Source: Chloroflexota bacterium
Lineage (GTDB): Bacteria; Chloroflexota; Anaerolineae; Promineifilales; Promineifilaceae
DNA: 64,000 nt
Direction: 5' to 3'
Assembly: GCA_018004935.1 (NCBI GenBank)
Contig: JAGNBF010000010.1
Location: 12,653-76,652, forward strand
In this document: piece by piece, positions 9,111-18,089 of the stretch
Layout of the letters: every line of letters starts with the position of its first letter
How positions within the stretch are numbered: position 1 is the first letter of the stretch
Notes under the pieces: model-generated
The model's database searches: none
Told to the model about the DNA's origin: nothing
The model's input: only the letters and a program-made list of their open reading frames with translations
Made by a program: the position numbers and the translations under genes

Positions 9111-9890
9111 TTACAAAACGGACAATATCTCTGGGCCATTGGCCGTGATAGCAATCGTATGCTCATATTGGGCCGAAAGTGAACCATCTTTGGTGACAAC
9201 AGTCCAGCCATCCTTAAGCATTTTGCAGGCGGCTTTGCCAATATTCACCATTGGCTCGATGGTAAACACCATACCGGGGCGAATTTTGGCCCCCACACCG
9301 GCTGGGCCAACATGGGGCACTGAGGGTTCTTCGTGTAAATCCTGGCCAATGCCGTGTCCGCCCCATTCGGCGACAACGCTGAAGCCGTGGCGCTCAGCAA
9401 CGGCCTGAATAATGGCCCCGACATCACCAACAGTACGGCCCGGTTTCGCGGCCGCGATGCCTTGCGCCAGACACTCCTGCGTCACCTCAAGCAACTGCCG
9501 GGCCTCTGGTCTCAACCTGTCTACCCCTCCCACTGCATAGGTATAACAGGAGTCTCCACACCAGCCGTTATAGCGTAACCCAATATCAATTTTGACAATA
9601 TCGCCATCCTTCAAACGAATAGGACGAGTGGGCGGACCGTGGCAAATCTCATGATTCACCGAGGCCGTAATAACCCCAGGAAAAGGCGGATGTGTCGGTG
9701 GATTACCCCGATACCCCTTATATAATGGTTGCGCCCCTTTCTTACGAATATAATCCGCCGCCAGCGCATCCAAATCAGAGAGCGTCACTCCTGGTTGAAT
9801 AGCCGCTTCAAACTGGGCGAAAATTTCCGCCACCAGCCGATTGGCCTCGCGCAGAGCGGCAATTTCGTTTTTTGATTTGATTTTAATCAA
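9111..9890 (-). CDS. map: Methionine aminopeptidase type I
   Basis: 259 residues. Removes the N-terminal Met from new proteins. All five metal ligands of the pita-bread fold are present: D102 (KIDIGL), D113 (GDSCYT), H179 (GGHGIG), E212 (FTIEPM) and E243 (YEHT). H80 fits the substrate-contacting His. The start appears to be TTG at 9890, preceded by GAGGG at good spacing. There is no N-terminal zinc-finger extension, so this is type Ia. HisE follows in the same direction. Confidence 0.95.
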   Translation of the reverse strand: MIKIKSKNEIAALREANRLVAEIFAQFEAAIQPGVTLSDLDALAADYIRKKGAQPLYKGYRGNPPTHPPFPGVITASVNHEICHGPPTRPIRLKDGDIVKIDIGLRYNGWCGDSCYTYAVGGVDRLRPEARQLLEVTQECLAQGIAAAKPGRTVGDVGAIIQAVAERHGFSVVAEWGGHGIGQDLHEEPSVPHVGPAGVGAKIRPGMVFTIEPMVNIGKAACKMLKDGWTVVTKDGSLSAQYEHTIAITANGPEILSVL

Positions 9891-9937
9891 AATACCCTCA
9901 CAATAGGCGTCCTGAAGAACTACCCATTACTCACTTC

Positions 9938-10094
9938 GTAACCGTTCAGTTGAATTAATTCATCTGCCAGGCCCACCCGATCGTAAAACGACCAGGATAT
10001 TTTTACAAAGGCCGCTGGCCTGGGCTTTTAGCCCGCAGGGCTTCGTCTGTTTAGCCCGGCGGTTTGACCGCCGGGTGGAGTAACTGAACGCTTA
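9938..10094. mobile_element. M1 inverted-repeat element (157 bp)
   Basis: Ends GTAACCGTTCAGTTG and AACTGAACGCTTA are inverted repeats. The core contains GATCGTAAAACGACC, AAAGGCCGCTGGCCTGGGCT and the GC hairpin GCCCGGCGG/CCGCCGGG. Unlike the copies at 36235 and 53621, it has no matching 9-base flanks, so one flank was probably lost or rearranged. Confidence 0.75.
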
Positions 10095-10349
10095 CGCTTT
10101 CAAGATAAAGATTTTGGGTTTTACGAGACGTTATCCCGAGTGTTCCCAATCGTAAATGCTATACTAAACCTCTCGAGGGCTGAGCTTGTCAAAGCCCGTT
10201 TGCCTTCGACAAGCTCAGACAACAGGCTTAGTATAGATGTTCAGAAAATGATTTTGAGCCTGGTTTGTAGTAACGGCTTTAGCCGTCCAGCGTGGGACCG
10301 CTAAAGCGGTTACTACGAACCCAAAATCTTTTTCTTGAAAGCTATAGTT
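10095..10349. repeat. Intergenic hairpin D and paired short repeats
   Basis: Hairpin D lies at about 10171-10228 (CTGAGCTTGTCAAAGCCCG and CTTCGACAAGCTCAG). On either side are AGTAACGGCTTTAGCC and GCTAAAGCGGTTACTAC, which pair with each other, and TTTTCTTGAAAGCTATAGTT, an end motif shared with 22300 and 59650. Nothing coding was seen. Confidence 0.6.
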
Positions 10350-10451
10350 GAGTCCACTGAAAAAAAGTCAAAACAGTTAAAAGCCCGGTTTCTTTTTCTC
10401 TGGAAGCGACGGTTAAATTAGTCAGAAACCGGACTTTTTGCAGTAGACTCA
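10350..10451. mobile_element. M3 102-bp element with 5-bp target duplication ATAGT
   Basis: Ends TGAGTCCACTG and CAGTAGACTC are near-perfect inverted repeats. The interior has AGCCCGGTTTCT pairing with AGAAACCGGACTT. Exact 5-base flanks ATAGT lie at 10345-10349 and 10452-10456. It is in the opposite orientation to the copies at 30278 and 47873, which have the same 102-bp length. Confidence 0.85.
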
Positions 10452-10559
10452 TAGTTGCCTTCTCACGCTGAATGAGATTACCCACAAATAGCTAACTTTT
10501 CAACTTTTGCCCCACCTCCCTGACCTCGTTACAATTTCAGGCTCTAAGGAGATATTGCC

Positions 10560-11321
10560 ATGACTGTAGGCAAAACCGTTGTTATCGTTCCTACTTATAA
10601 TGAAGCGGATAATATCCGTGACCTCGTTACCCAATTATTGGCTTTACCAGTCCAACTTGAAGTGTTGGTCGTAGATGATAATTCACCTGACCGCACAGGT
10701 GACTTGGCAGATGAATTAGCCCAAACCTACCCGGGGCGGGTACATGTGATTCACCGGCCAGGCAAAATGGGTTTAGGCACGGCATACATTGCTGGATTCA
10801 AAAAAGCGATGAATGAACTCAATGCCAGCCGGGTGATGACCATGGATGCGGATTTTTCTCATAACCCCCGCTACATTCCCGCCATGATTACCCTGAGCCA
10901 GAATAAACATGTCGTCATCGGCTCACGTTATGTGGCTGGCGGGGGTTCACTCAATTGCACCTGGAAACGTATCTTACTCAGCAAAATAGCCAACGGAGTA
11001 GCCAAAACGCTGTTAGGGCTAAAAGCCAAAGATACGACCGCCGGTTTCCGATTATATCGCCGGGAAGTTCTGGCTTCTATTCCTCTAGAACGCATTTTTT
11101 CCAGTGGTTATTCCTTCCTGGTAGAAATGTTGTTTATGTGCCAGCGACGTGGCTGGCAAATTGGGGAAGTACCGATTATTTTCGAGGATCGGCGCAAGGG
11201 ACAAACAAAGATTTCCCGCCAGGAGATATACAAGGCTCAATATACCATCTTTCGCTTGTTTCTGCGTCGCCTGCGGGGTGGCGAACCCAGACAAGCAACG
11301 ATCCCGGTCTCGACACCATGA
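10560..11321 (+). CDS. Polyprenol-phosphate mannosyltransferase-like GT2
   Basis: 253 residues. Predicted cytoplasmic, membrane-associated enzyme moving a sugar from a nucleotide donor to polyprenol phosphate. The GT-A motifs are present: PTYNEADNI at 11-19, VVDDNSPD at 37-44 and the DAD metal site at 96-98. The later GSRYV and DTTAGFRLYRREVL segments are typical of DPM1-like enzymes without a membrane tail. A clear AAGGAG site precedes the ATG. It overlaps the next gene by 4 bases (ATGA). The lipid-sugar it makes could feed the GT-C enzymes encoded just downstream. Confidence 0.87.
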   Translation: MTVGKTVVIVPTYNEADNIRDLVTQLLALPVQLEVLVVDDNSPDRTGDLADELAQTYPGRVHVIHRPGKMGLGTAYIAGFKKAMNELNASRVMTMDADFSHNPRYIPAMITLSQNKHVVIGSRYVAGGGSLNCTWKRILLSKIANGVAKTLLGLKAKDTTAGFRLYRREVLASIPLERIFSSGYSFLVEMLFMCQRRGWQIGEVPIIFEDRRKGQTKISRQEIYKAQYTIFRLFLRRLRGGEPRQATIPVSTP

Positions 11322-12238
11322 TTCATATTGTTTGTAACTTATGCGGCCGCGATGATTGGCATGTGCGTTTTCCCGTTACCATGACCGATCCAGATAGTTT
11401 AAATGTAGATGCTTACCGTTGTACCAGTTCCAGCTACGGTTCCCACGCCCAAATTGTTCAATGTAATCACTGTGGTTATGTATACGCCAACCCCCGTTGG
11501 CCCTCTGAGGCTCTTATTCAGGCATATACTGCCGTTGAGGATGAAGTCTACGAACGAGAACGAGAAGGCCGAGAGCTTACTTTCCAGAAACATTTGCAGG
11601 CAATGGAAAAAATACGGGGCGAAAACAAACGCGGCCGCATCCTGGACGTAGGTGCCTATATTGGTGTCTTTGTCGAAGTTGCCCGCCAACGAGGGTGGGA
11701 AGCCTGGGGTCTGGAACCTTCCGCCTGGGCCGCGCAAGCCGCCCACCAGCGAGGGCTAAACATAATCGAAGGTACACTGGAAAGCCCCACCCTTCAAGGC
11801 CAGACTTTTGATGTCATTACCCTGTGGGATGTCATCGAACATGTAGATGATCCCTACAGCGAACTGGCCCGCGCTTTTCAGCTTCTCACGCCTGGGGGTA
11901 TGGTGGTTGTGCATACAATGGATATTGATAGCTGGATGGCCAGACTTATGGGCGCACGCTGGCCCTGGCTCATGGATATGCATATTCACTACTTCAGCCA
12001 GAAAACTTTAGCTCAGATGTTGGAGAAAATCGGTTATCGGGTCATCTGGTCTGGGGCACAGGGGCGTTATTTACGCCTGGGATATGTTGCCTCACGCGTG
12101 GAAGGGTTAAGCCCTTTTCTGGGTAAACTGTTCCGCCGTGTCGTTTATGGCCTACGCCTGGATCGGCTGGCTATCCCGCTCAATTTCGGTGACTTATTTA
12201 CGGTTTATGCCATCCGGCCCGAAAAGGGCAGTGGCTAA
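11318..12238 (+). CDS. Class I SAM methyltransferase with N-terminal zinc ribbon
   Basis: 306 residues. The N-terminal ribbon has C6-x-x-C9 and C49-x-x-C52. The Methyltransf_23-type domain has ILDVGAYIGVF (108-118) and the post-motif DVIEHVDDP (171-179). This architecture is common in sugar or surface-polymer modification clusters. The substrate is unknown. The ATG overlaps the stop of the GT2 gene, indicating translational coupling. A much longer open frame upstream is a shadow of that gene. Confidence 0.82.
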   Translation: MIHIVCNLCGRDDWHVRFPVTMTDPDSLNVDAYRCTSSSYGSHAQIVQCNHCGYVYANPRWPSEALIQAYTAVEDEVYEREREGRELTFQKHLQAMEKIRGENKRGRILDVGAYIGVFVEVARQRGWEAWGLEPSAWAAQAAHQRGLNIIEGTLESPTLQGQTFDVITLWDVIEHVDDPYSELARAFQLLTPGGMVVVHTMDIDSWMARLMGARWPWLMDMHIHYFSQKTLAQMLEKIGYRVIWSGAQGRYLRLGYVASRVEGLSPFLGKLFRRVVYGLRLDRLAIPLNFGDLFTVYAIRPEKGSG

Positions 12239-12248
12239 CAGCCTCATT

Positions 12249-13715
12249 ATGACCATTCGTCGCCTTTTCCCTCTGCTTTTCCTGCTGGCGTTGTTTACTA
12301 TCGCCGTGCGCGAAACGGCTGATCCGGATTTGTGGTGGCATTTACGCACCGGTCAATGGATTTGGGAACAAGGTATTCCCCGCGTAGATCCGTTTTCTTA
12401 CACCCGCCTGGGGGAACGCTGGATCACCCATGAATGGCTCTCTGAGGCGATCATGTGGGGTGTCTACCAGATAGGCGGGTTGCCAGGGCTGAGTCTGACG
12501 TTTGCGGCTATCATCGCGGCCGCGTTTTGGCTTCTGTATCGCGCCTCCCCAGGACAACCATACCTGGCCGCGTTTATCACCCTGCTGGCGGCGATTACCT
12601 CCGCCCCCACATGGGAAGCGCGGCCGCAAATGTTCAATCTCCTCTTCCTGGCTCTGTTTGTCTATCAGGTAGAACATTATCGAACGGGTACAAGTTCGGC
12701 CCGGGCCTTACTCTGGCTCATCCCCCTCACCGCTTTATGGGCAAATTTACACAGCGGCTACCTGTTAGGGGTCGTCGTCCTGGGAGGATATGCCCTGGGG
12801 GAGATGGGGCAACGGCTCATTCACCAGCGCTGGCCTCAGATACAGTTCACTCCTGGTTTGACCCAATGGGGGCAGATTCGACCGTTGGTGCTTATCACCG
12901 GGGGGAGTTTTCTCGCGGCCGCGTTCAACCCCAACGGCTTCCGCCTCTGGATTTACCCCTTCGAGACACTCCGCAGTCCAGCCATGCAACAATATATCAA
13001 AGAGTGGCAGTCACCCGATTTCCACCTGTGGGATTTCCGCATTTTTGCCTTGATGCTGGGTCTTGGGGTACTGGCCTGGGTATGGAGTGGGACGAAACCC
13101 CACCTGGCGGAGTTGATTCTATGGGGCGGCGGTGCGGCCGCGGGGCTGACTTCCGCCCGTAACATTCCCCTCTTTGCCGTCGTTGCCTCGCCCATCATCA
13201 TTCGCCATATGTTACTCGCCAGCCAGGGACAACCCTTCTACGCCTTACTGGCTGGCACCAGCCCCGAACCAACACTCAGCCGCCTGTTACGTCAGCTCAA
13301 CTGGCTAATTCTGGTCCTGGTTATCCTGGCCGCTTCTATTTGGGTAGGGCGGCGGTTGAACAACATAGAGCCGCTGATCGAGCAACTATACCCCATTGCG
13401 GCTGTAGATTATCTGGAAGAACACGGTTTAACTGACCAGCGCATTTTTAACGATTACAGCTTTGGTGGCTACCTGATCTGGCGTGGCCTGCCCGTTTTTG
13501 CCGACGGCCGCGCCGATGTCTATGGGGACGCCTTTCTTTTTTACTATTTACAAACGTATCTGGCACGCGCAAACTGGCAAGAACCGCTCGATACGTGGGA
13601 TGTGGATGTGGTACTGATGAGTCAGGGAACCGCGCTCACCTCCCTGTTGACCGCCAGCCCGGCCTGGGAGCAGGTTTACGCCGATGATGTAGCGCAGATT
13701 TTTGTGCGCCGGTAA
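12249..13715 (+). CDS. Polytopic GT-C-like membrane protein
   Basis: 488 residues with about ten hydrophobic helices. After the first helix comes ADPDLWWHLRTGQWIW (24-39). Acidic residues here, followed by a long periplasmic loop, fit a GT-C glycosyltransferase fold and match a group common in Chloroflexota and related phyla. The soluble tail (FNDYSFGGYLIWRG, FADGRADVYGD) is also typical of that group. It starts 10 bases after the methyltransferase and completes a three-gene operon with it and the GT2. The exact donor and acceptor are not known. Confidence 0.7.
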   Translation: MTIRRLFPLLFLLALFTIAVRETADPDLWWHLRTGQWIWEQGIPRVDPFSYTRLGERWITHEWLSEAIMWGVYQIGGLPGLSLTFAAIIAAAFWLLYRASPGQPYLAAFITLLAAITSAPTWEARPQMFNLLFLALFVYQVEHYRTGTSSARALLWLIPLTALWANLHSGYLLGVVVLGGYALGEMGQRLIHQRWPQIQFTPGLTQWGQIRPLVLITGGSFLAAAFNPNGFRLWIYPFETLRSPAMQQYIKEWQSPDFHLWDFRIFALMLGLGVLAWVWSGTKPHLAELILWGGGAAAGLTSARNIPLFAVVASPIIIRHMLLASQGQPFYALLAGTSPEPTLSRLLRQLNWLILVLVILAASIWVGRRLNNIEPLIEQLYPIAAVDYLEEHGLTDQRIFNDYSFGGYLIWRGLPVFADGRADVYGDAFLFYYLQTYLARANWQEPLDTWDVDVVLMSQGTALTSLLTASPAWEQVYADDVAQIFVRR

Positions 13716-13737
13716 GCCGCACCAGCAGTTGCATATA

Positions 13738-13960
13738 CTACCAAAGGGTAACGATTAAGCCTCTCGAAGGCTAAGCGTGTCGAAACCCGTTTTTGCCTTC
13801 GACACGCCCAAGCAACAGGCTTAGCAGTTACGCCAAAGGGCATAATCTGACCTTTTCCCGCCGTGTCGCCGCGTTGGGAATATCCGAGGCCACCCCTAAC
13901 GCCACCCCAAACCGCACTGGTGGGTTTCACTCCTTTCCTCTGGGAGCGCCGGAGGACTTA
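13738..13960. repeat. Intergenic hairpin D and degenerate family E tail
   Basis: A hairpin with CTAAGCGTGTCGAAACCCG and CTTCGACACGCCCAAG spans about 13758-13828. A stretch with CGCCGCGTTGGGAATATCCG also occurs in altered form near 26130 and 59880. No gene was seen in the 338-base gap; the final 90 bases probably hold the next promoter. Confidence 0.55.
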
Positions 13961-14053
13961 GTTTATGGCTATAACAAAGCCCAATCGGGCCACCCAGGCC
14001 GCAAATGTTTGTATGTTTAACCCAGGGCTTTCCGCTCTGGGCGGGGCGAATCT

Positions 14054-15670
14054 ATGAAACGGCACGATTTAATCTGGTTGCTGTTGGCAGGGCTATTGTT
14101 CCAGGGTTTTTGGCTTCTGCTACTGCCCACCCCGGCTTACATGGATGCTTATTACTACACTACCAACGGTCAACGGCTGGCAGAAGGGCACGGCTGGACA
14201 GAAATGGTAGTCTGGCAATATCTGGATAATCCCGCCGGTGTACCGACGCCCAGCCATACCTATTGGATGCCGTTACCCTCGTTGTTCGCGGCCGCAGGGT
14301 ACACCCTCACCTCATCCTTCCGGGGGGCACAACTCCCCTTCTGGCTAATGACCAGCTTGCTCCCTCTGCTCAGTTACCTGATTAGCCATAAACTGGGCGG
14401 TGAACGGTGGCAGAACATCGCGGCCGCGCTTTTCACCCTGAGCGGGGGGTTTTACCTGGCAAACTGGAACCAGCCAGAAACCTTCGCCCCCTTTGCCTGG
14501 GCTGGGGGTGGCTGTCTCTTTCTGCTGGCCTGGGCCGGACAAAAAAACCTTAGCCAGCGAATAACTCCATTTCTCTATGGGGGAGTCGGCGTATTGGCCG
14601 GGCTGGCCCACCTCACCCGTGCCGATGGGGTACTGTTGTTGGCGGTGGCGTTTCTTGTCGTTTTCATTAACCAATGGGCTGTCTGGGCTGTCAGAGGCGA
14701 AACTGCCGGGAAACAAAATCTGGGAAAAACCAGCCTGCTCGCGCCAGATATGCCGCTCCGGCGAACTTTTCTGGGACTTGGGTGGATTTTGCTGGGTTAT
14801 TTGCTGGTTATGCTCCCCTGGTTTAGCCACAACCTGCGGACAACCGGTCAACTTTTGCCGACCACAGGCACACAGACCCTGTTTTTGACTACCTATGATG
14901 ATCTCTTTGCTTATGGGCGCACCTTCAGTCTGAGTAGTTATCTGGAGTGGGGGTTAGGTAACATCCTGCGGGCTAAAGCCCGGGGAATGGGGAATGCTCT
15001 CCAGACCTTTATCGCCATCGGTGGCCTGATCTTTTTGACCCCATTTGTTTTAGCGGGGGGGTGGTGGTATTGGCGCAGAGGACAAAACCGCTGGTTGCGG
15101 CCGCTACTTCTCTACACTCTGGCCCTGTTTGCCGCCATGAGCCTGGTCTTCACCTTCCCTGGCGAGCGTGGCGGGCTGTTTCATTCCTCTGTGGCCCTGT
15201 GGCCCTGGTTTATGGCTTTGGTTCCGGCAGGCATCAGTTGGAGTGTGGAAGGCATGGCGCGGCGGCTACCCCATTGGCAACCGGCGCGGGCCAAACGGCT
15301 GTTCACCGGTCTGTTCATCGGTGTGGCTTTGGTATTGGGGCTTGTACTGGGCTTCACACGCGGCACCACCGATGTAAATGCCCGGCTTTATGCCCAGGTG
15401 GGAAACTCACTGCCGGAAGAGGCTGTGGTGATGGTAGGGAATGCCCCTGCCTACTATTATTTTACGCATCAACCAGCCTACAGCCTGCCCAATGAACCCA
15501 TCGAAACGGTGCTGGCCGCGGCCGCACGTTATCACATTACCCATCTCATCCTGGATGAAAACCATCCCTTACCCTTAGCGGAACTTTACGGCGGAACCCT
15601 ATCTCACCCCGCTCTGGAACAAGTAACCACTCTGGAAACCATCCGTGTCTACCAGATCACGAACCGATGA
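14054..15670 (+). CDS. GT-C family glycosyltransferase-like membrane protein (PMT/ArnT type)
   Basis: 538 residues, about eleven membrane helices. After helix 1 comes YMDAYYYTTNGQRLAEGHGW, with D31 in the place of the catalytic Asp of PMT/ArnT enzymes. Next is a HTYWMPLPSL loop, also typical. A short C-terminal periplasmic segment ends the protein. It probably transfers sugar from a polyprenyl-phosphate donor to a surface acceptor. It stands apart from the upstream operon by a 338-base repeat-bearing gap, so it likely has its own promoter. Confidence 0.72.
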   Translation: MKRHDLIWLLLAGLLFQGFWLLLLPTPAYMDAYYYTTNGQRLAEGHGWTEMVVWQYLDNPAGVPTPSHTYWMPLPSLFAAAGYTLTSSFRGAQLPFWLMTSLLPLLSYLISHKLGGERWQNIAAALFTLSGGFYLANWNQPETFAPFAWAGGGCLFLLAWAGQKNLSQRITPFLYGGVGVLAGLAHLTRADGVLLLAVAFLVVFINQWAVWAVRGETAGKQNLGKTSLLAPDMPLRRTFLGLGWILLGYLLVMLPWFSHNLRTTGQLLPTTGTQTLFLTTYDDLFAYGRTFSLSSYLEWGLGNILRAKARGMGNALQTFIAIGGLIFLTPFVLAGGWWYWRRGQNRWLRPLLLYTLALFAAMSLVFTFPGERGGLFHSSVALWPWFMALVPAGISWSVEGMARRLPHWQPARAKRLFTGLFIGVALVLGLVLGFTRGTTDVNARLYAQVGNSLPEEAVVMVGNAPAYYYFTHQPAYSLPNEPIETVLAAAARYHITHLILDENHPLPLAELYGGTLSHPALEQVTTLETIRVYQITNR

Positions 15671-15714
15671 ACAATAAGACTGATATTTTATGACAGCCTC
15701 TGTATCGGTTTATC

Positions 15715-15950
15715 GGGGGAAAACCCCACCCCTAACCCCGCCCCAGGGGCGGGGAACTTTTCTTGGTGCGGTTTTTCGGGGCGTTCGCCCCGAAAAACCG
15801 CACTATCCGGGTGTCCCCTTCCGGGCGGGAAGGGGGAAACCCAACGGCCTTCGGCAAGCTCAGGCCTCGTTGCCCGGGTAATTTTGAGAAGATACTCGTT
15901 CAGAATTAAATTGGGTGGCACGGTCAAGGGACCGGCCACAGCAAATCGTT
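15715..15950. repeat. Family E variable-stem hairpin and family C block
   Basis: Conserved flank CACCCCTAACCCCGCCCC leads into a perfect hairpin at 15766-15803 with 18-base arms (GTGCGGTTTTTCGGGGCG) and a TT loop. The other flank (CCTTCCGGGCGGGAAGGGGG) follows. Family C (GGTGGCACGGTCAAGGGACC) is at about 15911-15950. It lies directly 3' of the GT-C gene and could act as its terminator. Confidence 0.75.
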
Positions 15951-16106
15951 AAGTTAAATACGGACGATTGCTTATTTCCGAATGATGACTAAGGTTCTAC
16001 ACAACCTTAACACCCTTATCGGCCAATTTTTGCCTGGTGAGAAAGAAAGAACACAATGAACAGTGCGCTAAAAACACAGAAATTCACCGAAAAAAGCCAG
16101 ACTACG

Positions 16107-16199
16107 GTAAGCGTTCAGTTCCCTGAGAAAAAGAGCCTTCCGAACGTTTCCGCAAACGTGTTGACCAGTGGGACAAACCTTCGGAAGGCTGAACGGTTA
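16107..16199. mobile_element. Short M1-type element with 9-bp target duplication, in frame with the next gene
   Basis: Ends GTAAGCGTTCAG and CTGAACGGTTA are inverted repeats. The direct repeats CAGACTACG lie at 16098-16106 and 16200-16208. Element plus duplication is 102 bases, exactly 34 codons, without a stop in the frame of the downstream membrane protein. Confidence 0.8.
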
Positions 16200-16214
16200 C
16201 AGACTACGGGAAAT

Positions 16215-17735
16215 ATGAACCTGAATCGTCTTCTCGTTGTTGTCGTTTTTGGTCTGGGCCTTTATTTGATCTTGCCTACTCTCAGTGGTCATTTAGGGTT
16301 TCCTCTGGATGATGCCTGGATTCATCAGACGTATGCGCGTAACCTGGCCGCTACTGGTCGGTGGGAATATGCCCCAGGGGTTGTCAGTGCGGGTTCTACA
16401 TCCCCCTTGTGGACCACATTACTGGCAATTGGGTATGCCCTGGGTTTACCCCATTTGCTTTGGGCATACTTGTGGGGAGGCATAGCGCTTTTTTTGCTGG
16501 CCTGGGGGGGAATGCGGCTGTGGCAGGCAATCTGGCCAGAAAAAAGTCAGCAAGCCACCGTGATTGGCCTGGTGCTGGCACTCACCTGGCAACTGGTGTT
16601 CGCGGCCGCGTCCGGTATGGAATCCGCCCTGTTTATTGCCCTGACATTACACCTGAGTGCCGCCTACAGCCAATGGCGCCGGGACCCCCTGCCCAGTTTC
16701 AACGCCCCCCTCTGGATAGGGCTGGCTTGTGGCACCCTTATCCTGCTTCGACCAGATGGTCTGGGACTGGTTGCCCTGATCGGTGCGGGTATCATCTTGC
16801 GCCCCAATGGGATACAAGAACGATTACGCCTGTTGCTCGTGTGGGTGACCGCGGCCGCATTACCCCTTGTGCCCTATTTTGCCTTCAACCTGGCCGCATC
16901 GGGCCATATCTGGCCGAATACCTTTTACGCCAAACAGGCCGAATACGCCATCTTGCTCAGCCAGCCTCTCTGGCAAAGGATTCCCCAACTGTTTTTCTTT
17001 AGCCTGGGGGGGCCAGAAAGTGGCTGGCGCGGCATCAGTGGCGCACATCTGCTCCTATTGCCCGGCTTAATTGTGGCTACAAGCCGGGCCATTCGTTCCG
17101 ATTGGCGGCAACGACGGCTCCTTTGTCTGTTGCCTGTATTGTGGGCGGCAGGGTTGGTCTTACTCTATGCCCTGCGCCTACCCGTCACTTACCAACGCGG
17201 CCGCTACCTCTGGCCCGCTCTCCCCATCTGGATTATCTATGGTCTGGCCGGGTGGCAAATCATCCTGAACACAGCGACTAGCCAACGGCTTGGCCCCCTT
17301 ACCCACCGCGCCATCCAATGGACATTTGCCCTTTTGCTCCTGGTTTTCCTGGTGCTGGGCGGGCTGGCCTACCAGACTGATGTGGCCTTTATTGAAGGTG
17401 AAATGGTGCAGGTGGCCCATTGGCTCCAGGATAACACCGACGAGAACGCCATCATTGCCGCTCATGACATCGGCGCAATTGGTTATTTTGCGCCGCGGCC
17501 GCTTCTCGATCTGGCCGGTCTCATTTCGCCTGATATTGTGCCCTACCTACAGAATGAAGCAGACCTGGCGACCTACATCCGTGCCAGTAATGCCACCTAT
17601 CTGGTAACGGCACCGGGCTGGCCCTACGCCTCTCTCACTACGGATGTTACCCCCCTCTATATCACAGATTACGCCTGGACAACCGGACAAGGGGTCAACA
17701 ACATGGCCGTTTACCCACTCCGACCGCACCCCTAA
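16215..17735 (+). CDS. GT-C family glycosyltransferase-like membrane protein
   Basis: 506 residues from the ATG at 16215; about eleven helices. After helix 1 comes FPLDDAWIHQTYARNL (29-44), an acidic pair in the GT-C catalytic position, then SAGSTSPLWTTLLA, a signature of this membrane family. The frame is open upstream to an ATG at 16056, which would add 53 residues, of which 34 are encoded by an inserted M1 element plus its duplication. Neither start has a strong ribosome site. I prefer 16215 because it gives the short N-terminus seen in the two sister proteins. Confidence 0.7.
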   Translation: MNLNRLLVVVVFGLGLYLILPTLSGHLGFPLDDAWIHQTYARNLAATGRWEYAPGVVSAGSTSPLWTTLLAIGYALGLPHLLWAYLWGGIALFLLAWGGMRLWQAIWPEKSQQATVIGLVLALTWQLVFAAASGMESALFIALTLHLSAAYSQWRRDPLPSFNAPLWIGLACGTLILLRPDGLGLVALIGAGIILRPNGIQERLRLLLVWVTAAALPLVPYFAFNLAASGHIWPNTFYAKQAEYAILLSQPLWQRIPQLFFFSLGGPESGWRGISGAHLLLLPGLIVATSRAIRSDWRQRRLLCLLPVLWAAGLVLLYALRLPVTYQRGRYLWPALPIWIIYGLAGWQIILNTATSQRLGPLTHRAIQWTFALLLLVFLVLGGLAYQTDVAFIEGEMVQVAHWLQDNTDENAIIAAHDIGAIGYFAPRPLLDLAGLISPDIVPYLQNEADLATYIRASNATYLVTAPGWPYASLTTDVTPLYITDYAWTTGQGVNNMAVYPLRPHP

Positions 17736-17840
17736 CCCGGCTCCAGGGGCGGGGAACTTTTCTCGGCGCGGTTTGGGGGCGGACGCCCCCAAACCGCGCC
17801 GGTAGGTTTCTCCCCTTCCCTCTAGGATCGAAGGGAGATG
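17728..17840. repeat. Family E variable-stem hairpin at the end of the GT-C gene
   Basis: The hairpin at 17765-17800 has 17-base arms (GGCGCGGTTTGGGGGCG) and a GA loop. Its flanks are GGGGCGGGGAACTTTTC and GGTAGGTTTCTCCCCTTCCC. The element begins within the last codons of the membrane protein gene: the CGCACCCCTAACCC piece supplies its final residues and stop codon. Confidence 0.75.
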
Positions 17841-17936
17841 GGTCTTCAACCCAAACCTACCCAGGCTGTTGCCGTCAACAAAATTTCACTTTATGACTGT
17901 GGTAAGTATAAAACAGCAGGCCAACGGCCTTCGTAA

Positions 17937-18089
17937 ATGATAGAGAGGACGGGTTTGGAGGAAAACCGTTTAGGGGAAGCGTTGGCCTGGGCAGAACGGC
18001 AGGATATTTTAGAGCGGTTAGAGGAGAGGTGGCGGTTTTATGTGCCCTTATTACGCCGTTGGTTGCTGGTAAAGGCAATGGGGAATTAG
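17937..18089 (+). CDS. Possible 50-residue small protein or gene remnant
   Basis: An ATG-initiated frame encodes a charged helix-like peptide (ERTGLEENRLGEALAWAER near the start, RRWLLVKAMGN at the end). Codon choice looks genuine, but there is no convincing ribosome site. The frame begins right after a family E arm (CCAACGGCCTTCG). It ends 4 bases inside the stop region of the convergent zinc-ribbon gene. It may be the surviving 3' end of a longer gene. No function assigned. Confidence 0.3.
   Translation: MIERTGLEENRLGEALAWAERQDILERLEERWRFYVPLLRRWLLVKAMGN

Noticed and set aside
10955-11317. Extended N-terminus of the zinc-ribbon methyltransferase
   Set aside because: It overlaps the GT2 gene in another frame; the ATGA overlap at 11318 is the natural start.
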